DNA of 6,285 bases from Lachnospiraceae bacterium UBA3802 (GTDB lineage: Bacteria; Bacillota; Clostridia; Lachnospirales; Lachnospiraceae), in contig DFEM01000130.1 of NCBI GenBank assembly GCA_002369155.1, positions 1 through 6,285 on the forward strand. Reading direction: 5' to 3'. The notes beneath the pieces were generated by a model, which was not told where the DNA came from, did no database searches, and saw nothing but the letters and a program-made list of their open reading frames with translations. This document shows positions 1 through 6,285 of the stretch, one piece after another. The position numbers and the translations under genes are program-made. How positions within the stretch are numbered: position 1 is the stretch's first letter; every line of letters starts with the position of its first letter.

Positions 1-1758
1 CTTGAATACAGAGGATACGATTCTGCCGGAATCGCTCTTCTTAACGAAGGAAAAATATCGATTGCAAAAGTCACCGGACGTATCGCAAATCTTTGCGAAA
101 AAACCAACGACGGAAAAGATTATCCCGGTACAACGGGAATCGGTCACACACGATGGGCCACACACGGTGCGCCGAGCGATACAAATGCACATCCTCATGT
201 AAGCAACGACGGAAGATTCGCAATCGTACATAACGGCATCATCGAAAACTTTATGGCTTTGCACGAAGAACTGACGGCAAAGGGTTATCACTTCGAGAGC
301 GAAACCGATACCGAAGTAATCGTTCATCTTCTTGAAATGTATTACAAGGGCGATATCAAAAAAGCCGTAATCAAAACAAGTGCCAGACTTCAGGGTTCAT
401 ATGCTCTCGGTGTAATCTGTGCCGATGAGCCCGACAAACTTTTTGTTGCAAGAGAAGCAAGCCCCCTCATATTGGGTGTGGGCGTCGGAGAAAACTTCTT
501 TGCTTCCGATGTGACGGCTCTGGTTTCTTATACAAGAAATGCCATCTATCTTGACGACGGAGAGTTTGCGGAAATTACTCCCGAAGAAATAAAAGTATTC
601 GACTGCACAGGACAGGTTATAAACAAAAAAATCACGAGAATCGTATGGGATATCCAGGCTGCCGAAAAAGGCGGATACGAACATTTCATGTTAAAAGAAA
701 TCATGGAGCAGCCCCACGCATTCAAAGCAACAATTGCTCCGAGAATCAACAACGATGAAATAGTTCTCGACGAAAGCGATCTTTCCAGAGAATATCTCGA
801 AAGCGTCAAAAAGATTGTGATCACTGCCTGCGGTTCGGCATATTATGCGGGGTGCGCAGCCAAGTACACAATCGAAAAACTCTGCAGGGTTCCCGTTATC
901 ACGGAGCTTGCAAGCGAGTTGAGATACTCCGATCCTCTTATAGATGAGCATACGCTTTTAATCGTGCTCTCCCAGTCGGGCGAAACAGCCGATACGATAG
1001 CGGCAATGAAGGAATGCAAAAACCGAGGCGCTAAAACAATCGCCATCGTAAATGTCGTCGGAAGCACCATAGCAAAACTTGCAGACCATGCACTTTACAC
1101 CTGGGCAGGTCCCGAAATTGCGGTTGCCACCACAAAAGGCTATACCACACAGCTTGCGGTGCTTTACCTTTTCGGACTTTATATGGCAAAGAAGCTTTCA
1201 AGAATCGATGATGAAGAATATGCAAGGCTTCTCACCGCATTAAAAACATTACCCAAAAAGATTCAGGAAACAATTGATACCAACGCAAAAATCCATAAAA
1301 CGGCAATAAAATATTACGACAACAAGTCAATGTTTTTCATAGGAAGAAACACGGACTATGCCATTGCTCTTGAGGGCGCACTCAAGATGAAGGAAATATC
1401 ATACATCCATGCCGAATCCTATGCAGCCGGTGAATTAAAGCACGGCACCATAGCTCTTATCGAGGAGCACAGACCTGTAGTTGCTCTTTGTTACAACGAA
1501 TCGATAATGGAAAAAACATTAAGCAATATTGTTGAAGTAAAAGCAAGAGGTGCGGACGTTCTCGCACTTACCTACAAAGGAAACACAAAAATCGTTTCGG
1601 TCGCAAACGATGTAATCTATGTTCCGAAAGTTGAAACACTTTTCTCTGCGGCGGTAGAAATCGTACCGCTTCAGCTGCTCGCATATTATGTGGCCAAATT
1701 AAACGAATGCGATATCGATAAACCAAAGAATCTCGCAAAATCAGTTACCGTTGAATAA
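1..1758 (+). CDS. glmS: Glutamine--fructose-6-phosphate aminotransferase (isomerizing), 5'-truncated by window edge
   Basis: Converts fructose-6-phosphate and glutamine into glucosamine-6-phosphate and glutamate, the first step towards UDP-GlcNAc and peptidoglycan; cytosolic. The frame is open from base 1 with no start, and the first visible residues (LEYRGYDSAG) match about residue 23 of the E. coli enzyme. Only some 22 residues, including the catalytic N-terminal Cys, are missing. The 585 visible codons plus these give about 608 residues, the normal length. The class II glutaminase domain spans visible residues 1 to about 215 (GHTRWATHG with Arg51, HNG at 77-79, SETDTEV). Two SIS sugar-isomerase domains follow: the first with LSQSGETADT near 322-331, the second with HAESYAAGELKHG near 470-482. 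The C-terminus NLAKSVTVE is the family hallmark. An ATG at 253 is internal, not the start. Any glmS ribozyme would lie upstream of the window. pyrG follows after 36 bp with no terminator between. Confidence 0.98.
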   Translation, partial: LEYRGYDSAGIALLNEGKISIAKVTGRIANLCEKTNDGKDYPGTTGIGHTRWATHGAPSDTNAHPHVSNDGRFAIVHNGIIENFMALHEELTAKGYHFESETDTEVIVHLLEMYYKGDIKKAVIKTSARLQGSYALGVICADEPDKLFVAREASPLILGVGVGENFFASDVTALVSYTRNAIYLDDGEFAEITPEEIKVFDCTGQVINKKITRIVWDIQAAEKGGYEHFMLKEIMEQPHAFKATIAPRINNDEIVLDESDLSREYLESVKKIVITACGSAYYAGCAAKYTIEKLCRVPVITELASELRYSDPLIDEHTLLIVLSQSGETADTIAAMKECKNRGAKTIAIVNVVGSTIAKLADHALYTWAGPEIAVATTKGYTTQLAVLYLFGLYMAKKLSRIDDEEYARLLTALKTLPKKIQETIDTNAKIHKTAIKYYDNKSMFFIGRNTDYAIALEGALKMKEISYIHAESYAAGELKHGTIALIEEHRPVVALCYNESIMEKTLSNIVEVKARGADVLALTYKGNTKIVSVANDVIYVPKVETLFSAAVEIVPLQLLAYYVAKLNECDIDKPKNLAKSVTVE

Positions 1759-1767
1759 TCATACTAA

Positions 1768-3405
<1,638 letters not shown>

Positions 3406-3433
3406 TCTGCTTAATGATTTCACGGAGAAAACT

Positions 3434-4843
3434 ATGAGCATACATGAAGAATGCGGGGTATTCGGAATATATTCACCCAAGTCCTGCAATCTCGCAACAC
3501 TTTCATATTACGGGCTTTTCGCTCTTCAGCACAGAGGACAGGAAAGCTGCGGAATCGTTGTAAACGATGACGGTCTTTTTACCTCCCACAAAGACATGGG
3601 ACTTGTAAGCGAAGTATTTACAAGCGAAGTATTAAAGACTTTTCCGGATGCAACAATGGCTGTGGCACATACCAGATACGGCACAACGGGCGGTACCAAC
3701 AGAAGCAACTGTCAGCCGATTGAGGTTAATCACCAGAAAGGAAGAATGGCTCTTGCACATAACGGAAATCTTTCAAATGCAGCCACTCTTCGAAATACAT
3801 TGGAACTCTCGGGTGCGATTTTTCATACCACAAGCGATACGGAAATAATCGCATATATCATCACAAGAGAGCGACTCATTACAGGTTCGATTGAAGATGC
3901 TCTTTCACAGGCAATGTATTCTCTTGACGGAGCATATTCACTCGTTTTGATGTCACCTCAGAAATTAATCTGTGCGAGAGACCCTTACGGATTCAGACCT
4001 CTTTGCTTTGGAAAAACTCCGGACGGTATGTATGTCGTGGCAAGTGAAAGCGCCGCATTAAAAGCAGTCGGCGCAAAATTTGAACGCGATGTCGAGCCCG
4101 GCGAAATCATTATTTTTTCAAAGAACGGTATCGTATCCAAAACAGAACATTGCGGCAAAAAAGAAAAAAGACTTTGTATTTTTGAATATATTTATTTTGC
4201 ACGTCATGATTCGCTTATCGACAAAGTATGCGTGCATACGGCAAGACTAAATGCCGGAGCCGTCCTTGCAAAAGCACATCCCGTTGATTCGGATCTTGTA
4301 ATCGGTGTTCCCGATTCAGGTCTTGATGCAGCACTCGGATACAGCAGAGAATCGGGAATCCCTTACGAAATAGGACTCATCAAAAACAATTATATCGGAA
4401 GAACATTTATCGCACCAGGAGACAGACTCGACAAAGTCAGAATCAAACTCTCGGCAATAGAAGATGTCGTCAAAGACAAACGCATCGTATTGATAGATGA
4501 TTCAATTGTGCGCGGTACCACGAGCGGTCGTATCGTAAAGCTTTTAAAGGAAGCAGGAGCAAAAGAAGTGCATATGAGAATCTCCTCTCCTCCTTTTCTT
4601 CATCCCTGTTATTACGGTACGGATATTGACTCTGAAGACAATCTGATTGCATGCTCTCACAGCGTTGAAGAAATAGCGGAAATAATCGGAGCCGATTCAC
4701 TCGGTTTCCTTCCCGTTGAGGAACTCGGTTCTCTTACAGGCAACAGAAATTACTGCAGTGCATGCTTCAGCGGAAAATACCCTACAGCTTTGCCAAGCGA
4801 TACAAGAAAAGACAGATTTGAGAAGCGTTTATCAGAGCTTTGA
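3434..4843 (+). CDS. purF: Amidophosphoribosyltransferase, Fe-S type
   Basis: Commits PRPP to purine synthesis by forming 5-phosphoribosylamine from PRPP and glutamine; cytosolic. The 469 residues match the B. subtilis-type family. A six-residue propeptide (MSIHEE) precedes Cys7, which becomes the N-terminal nucleophile after cleavage. The class II glutaminase domain follows (Arg81 in HTRYGTTGG, HNGN at 109-112, Asp135 in TTSDTE), then the phosphoribosyltransferase domain with the PRPP loop VLIDDSIVRGTT at 352-363. Cysteines 248, 392, 441 and 444 (the last two as CSAC) correspond to the four 4Fe-4S ligands of the B. subtilis enzyme, which suggests an oxygen-sensitive cluster that suits an anaerobe. 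The loop after GRTFI is about two residues shorter than in B. subtilis. GGAG at 3424-3427 serves the ATG at 3434. purF is here separated from any other purine gene, between pyrG and carA. Confidence 0.97.
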   Translation: MSIHEECGVFGIYSPKSCNLATLSYYGLFALQHRGQESCGIVVNDDGLFTSHKDMGLVSEVFTSEVLKTFPDATMAVAHTRYGTTGGTNRSNCQPIEVNHQKGRMALAHNGNLSNAATLRNTLELSGAIFHTTSDTEIIAYIITRERLITGSIEDALSQAMYSLDGAYSLVLMSPQKLICARDPYGFRPLCFGKTPDGMYVVASESAALKAVGAKFERDVEPGEIIIFSKNGIVSKTEHCGKKEKRLCIFEYIYFARHDSLIDKVCVHTARLNAGAVLAKAHPVDSDLVIGVPDSGLDAALGYSRESGIPYEIGLIKNNYIGRTFIAPGDRLDKVRIKLSAIEDVVKDKRIVLIDDSIVRGTTSGRIVKLLKEAGAKEVHMRISSPPFLHPCYYGTDIDSEDNLIACSHSVEEIAEIIGADSLGFLPVEELGSLTGNRNYCSACFSGKYPTALPSDTRKDRFEKRLSEL

Positions 4844-4875
4844 TTATTACAAAAACATACGAGTTACCCAAAATT

Positions 4876-4908
4876 AAAATCAACCCTGCGAAAATCAGGT
4901 TAGTTTTT
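4876..4908 (+). terminator. Candidate weak intrinsic terminator or attenuator between purF and carA
   Basis: Bases 4876-4888 (AAAATCAACCCTG) pair with 4896-4907 (CAGGTTAGTTTT) around a 7-base loop. The stem has about 11 pairs including one G-T wobble, one C/A mismatch and one bulged C, and its 3' arm runs into five T at 4904-4908. The stem is AT-rich and imperfect, so termination would be partial at best. It ends only 26 bp before carA, which leaves no room for a carA promoter downstream. It may instead be a 3'-end stabiliser for upstream mRNA, an attenuator, or chance structure. The rest of the 91 bp gap shows no convincing promoter. Confidence 0.35.
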
Positions 4909-4917
4909 AAGCAATGA

Positions 4918-4937
4918 AAAAAGAGGAACAATAAATG
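4918..4937 (+). promoter_or_regulatory. Translation initiation region of carA
   Basis: GAGG at 4923-4926, preceded by an A-tract, lies eight bases before the ATG at 4935. The stop-like TAA touches the start codon (TAAATG). The 20 bases ending at the ATG match those of carB at 18 positions. Confidence 0.75.
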
Positions 4938-6047
4938 AAAACCTCGAAAGATTTTAACAGAAAAATAATACTCGAAGACGGAAGCGAATACGAAGGTTTT
5001 GCATTCGGTGACGAAGAAGATAAAGTATGCGAAATCGTATTCAATACATCAATGGTCGGATATCAGGAAATAATATCCGATCCTTCGTATACATATCAGG
5101 CCGTCGTAATGACTTATCCGTTAATCGGAAACTACGGAATGGCGTCCGAGGATTATGAAACCGTGGTACCCACAATCGGAGCATTAATCGTACGTGAAAT
5201 AAACGACGAACCCTCCAATTTCAGAAGCGAAAAAAGCGTGAGCGAAGTTCTTAAGTCATTTAAGATACCCGGAATTTACGGAGTGGATACAAGAAAGCTT
5301 ACGCGTTCCATAAGAGATCTCGGAAGCAGAAAAGTCTTAATCACCGGAATTGACACCTCGTTCGAAAAAGGACTTGAGATTTTAAAAAACACCGACATTC
5401 CAAAGGATGCGGTTTCCAAAGTAAGCTGCAAGGAAATGATTTCATATCCGGGAAGCAATTCTTTGTCATCACATCCGAAAAAGAATTTAAATGTGGTAGC
5501 CATCGACTGCGGCATGAAGCAAAATATCGTAAGATCCCTTACAGCCAGAGGGTGCAATGTCATCAAAGTTCCCTGGAATACAAAAGCGGAAGATATCATA
5601 AGACTTAATCCCGACGGAGTATTTATTTCAAACGGACCGGGAGACCCCACGGATGTTGTTGAAACCATCGAGACCATAAAGGAACTCATCGGTAAATATC
5701 CGATCTTCGGTATATGTCTCGGACATCAGATTATATCTCTTGCAAGCGGTGCAAAGACATACAAGCTTAAATTCGGTCACAGGGGAGGCAATCATCCCGT
5801 AAGAAATTTAAAGACGGGAAAGATTGAAATCACATCTCAAAACCACTCTTATGCTGTAGACAATGAGAGTATCAAAAATACAAATCTTGAAGTAACACAT
5901 ATCAATCTGCTCGACGGCACAATCGAGGGTGTGTCCAATAAATCGGACAGGTTGTTTTCGGTGCAGTATCATCCGGAGAGTGCGCCTGGGCCTCAGGACA
6001 GTTCGTATTTGTTTGATGAATTTATTGAATTAATGAATAATAAATAA
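4935..6047 (+). CDS. carA: Carbamoyl-phosphate synthase small (glutaminase) subunit
   Basis: Hydrolyses glutamine and channels ammonia to CarB, which makes carbamoyl phosphate for arginine and pyrimidine synthesis; cytosolic heterodimer. The 370 residues are the usual length. The N-terminal small-chain domain (about 1-140) contains LEDGSEYEGFAFG, FNTSMVGYQEIISDPSY and the YPLIGNYG block; GVDTRKLTR lies at 116-124. The class I glutaminase domain (about 185-365) has ISNGPGDP at 231-238, nucleophile Cys261 in GICLGHQ, and His346/Glu348 in QYHPE, giving a complete Cys-His-Glu triad. The ATG at 4935 is supported by GAGG eight bases upstream and by a TAA in frame immediately before it. The last 30-odd codons look somewhat different in usage (TTG, AGT, GGG, GAG, TTT) from the body of the gene, next to the repeat element. 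carB follows after 72 bp. Confidence 0.98.
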   Translation: MKTSKDFNRKIILEDGSEYEGFAFGDEEDKVCEIVFNTSMVGYQEIISDPSYTYQAVVMTYPLIGNYGMASEDYETVVPTIGALIVREINDEPSNFRSEKSVSEVLKSFKIPGIYGVDTRKLTRSIRDLGSRKVLITGIDTSFEKGLEILKNTDIPKDAVSKVSCKEMISYPGSNSLSSHPKKNLNVVAIDCGMKQNIVRSLTARGCNVIKVPWNTKAEDIIRLNPDGVFISNGPGDPTDVVETIETIKELIGKYPIFGICLGHQIISLASGAKTYKLKFGHRGGNHPVRNLKTGKIEITSQNHSYAVDNESIKNTNLEVTHINLLDGTIEGVSNKSDRLFSVQYHPESAPGPQDSSYLFDEFIELMNNK

Positions 6048-6049
6048 AA

Positions 6050-6102
6050 CACCTCATCCGTCGACTTCGTCGACACCTTCTCCTCAAGGAGAAGGCTTGA
6101 GC
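6050..6102 (+). repeat. Small two-hairpin repeat-like element in the carA-carB gap
   Basis: This stretch begins CACCTCATCCGTCGAC and ends CTTGAGC. Hairpin 1 is GTCGAC (6060-6065), loop TTC, GTCGAC (6069-6074). Hairpin 2 is CCTTCTCC (6076-6083), loop TCAA, GGAGAAGG (6088-6095), a perfect 8 bp stem. A third stem, CTCAAG (6083-6088) with CTTGAG (6096-6101), overlaps hairpin 2 and is mutually exclusive with it. No T-run follows, so it is not an ordinary terminator. The CCTCATCCGTC...CACCTTCTCC layout resembles short dispersed elements that I recall from many gut Firmicutes genomes, often mistaken for proline-rich peptides. That recollection is unverified; only one copy is in the window, so repeat status is inferred. 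There is no coding potential of note. Confidence 0.6.
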
Positions 6103-6122
6103 AAAAAGAGGATAAATAAATG
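6103..6122 (+). promoter_or_regulatory. Translation initiation region of carB
   Basis: GAGG at 6108-6111, preceded by five A, lies eight bases before the ATG at 6120 and directly follows the two-hairpin element. It has the same site, spacing and TAAATG junction as carA. Confidence 0.75.
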
Positions 6123-6285
6123 CCTAAGAGAAATGATATTAAAAAAGTACTTGTCATAGGTTCGGGTCCGATTGTAATCGGTCAGGCCGCAGAATTTGAT
6201 TATGCAGGAACACAGGCCTGCCTGGCTTTAAGAGAAGAAGGATATGAAGTAATACTCTGCAATTCCAATCCCGCGACCATTATGA
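6120..6285 (+). CDS. carB: Carbamoyl-phosphate synthase large subunit, N-terminal fragment
   Basis: The frame starting at this ATG stays open to the window end, giving 55 complete codons plus one base of a protein that is normally about 1,070 residues. The translation opens [20 protein letters not shown] and continues [20 protein letters not shown], ending in NSNPATIM; this matches the N-terminal pre-ATP-grasp segment of CarB almost residue for residue with E. coli ([27 protein letters not shown]). CarB uses two ATP, bicarbonate and the ammonia delivered by CarA to form carbamoyl phosphate. The start is set by the conserved MPKR and by GAGG eight bases upstream. It is cut only by the window edge; no frameshift is visible. 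Confidence 0.96.
   Translation, partial: MPKRNDIKKVLVIGSGPIVIGQAAEFDYAGTQACLALREEGYEVILCNSNPATIM

Noticed and set aside
2..202. 66-residue open frame at the window start
   Set aside because: It overlaps glmS in another frame; the glmS frame is open from base 1 and carries the conserved LEYRGYDSAG and GHTRWATHG motifs.
253..1758. ATG at 253 as the start of a shorter GlmS-like protein
   Set aside because: The conserved glutaminase sequence continues upstream without a stop to base 1, so this Met is internal (IIENFMALHEEL).
4840..4880. Possible carA promoter (TTGATT at 4840 or TAAAAT at 4875)
   Set aside because: No pairing of -35 and -10 elements with good spacing; TAAAAT has only a poor AAAACA at the -35 distance. 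AT-rich background explains it.
4914..4934. Six-codon leader ORF (MKKEEQ) ending in TAA directly before the carA ATG
   Set aside because: It has no Shine-Dalgarno of its own, is made of the A-rich carA ribosome binding region, and encodes no regulatory codons such as repeated Arg. Probably chance.
5276..5689. 137-residue open frame on the minus strand inside carA
   Set aside because: A shadow of the carA coding frame; no recognisable domain and no ribosome binding context.
6060..6095. The carA-carB hairpins as an intrinsic terminator
   Set aside because: Neither stem is followed by a T-run on the + strand (CTTGAGCAAAAAG follows), and carB must be transcribed through it.

Overview
The window looks like a chromosomal segment from a low-to-mid GC Gram-positive anaerobe, most likely a Lachnospiraceae-type Clostridiales (Butyrivibrio/Roseburia relatives are the best guess). 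This rests on the protein sequences (a B. subtilis-like Fe-S PurF with a short propeptide, and Firmicute-length PyrG and CarA), strong AGA, GAA and ATC codon use, AG-rich Shine-Dalgarno sites, and a short dispersed-repeat motif of a kind I recall from gut Firmicutes. No 16S or other taxonomic marker is present, so this is inference.

All five genes lie on the + strand and are closely packed: glmS (5' end cut off by the window edge, 1-1758), pyrG (1795-3405), purF (3434-4843), carA (4935-6047) and the first 55 codons of carB (6120 to the window end). The gaps are 36, 28, 91 and 72 bp. The first two gaps hold little more than a ribosome binding site. The purF-carA gap contains an imperfect hairpin followed by five T (weak terminator or attenuator candidate). 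The carA-carB gap is filled by a compact repeat-like element made of two hairpins.

The unifying theme is glutamine. All four genes before carB encode glutamine amidotransferases, two of class II (N-terminal Cys; GlmS and PurF) and two of class I (Cys-His-Glu triad; PyrG and CarA), and CarB is the synthetase that uses the ammonia released by CarA. The products belong to four pathways: amino sugar and cell-wall precursors, CTP, purines, and arginine/pyrimidine precursors. The genes are therefore grouped by shared nitrogen donor, not by pathway. In B. subtilis and many other Firmicutes purF sits in the pur operon, pyrG is monocistronic with its own CTP-sensing leader, and carAB is in the pyr or arg operons. 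The arrangement suggests control by nitrogen or glutamine status.

No CRISPR array, tRNA, rRNA, insertion sequence, phage gene or defence system is visible. The individual genes are intact and ordinary. What deserves a second look is the gene grouping, the repeat inside carAB, and the nearly identical translation starts of carA and carB.
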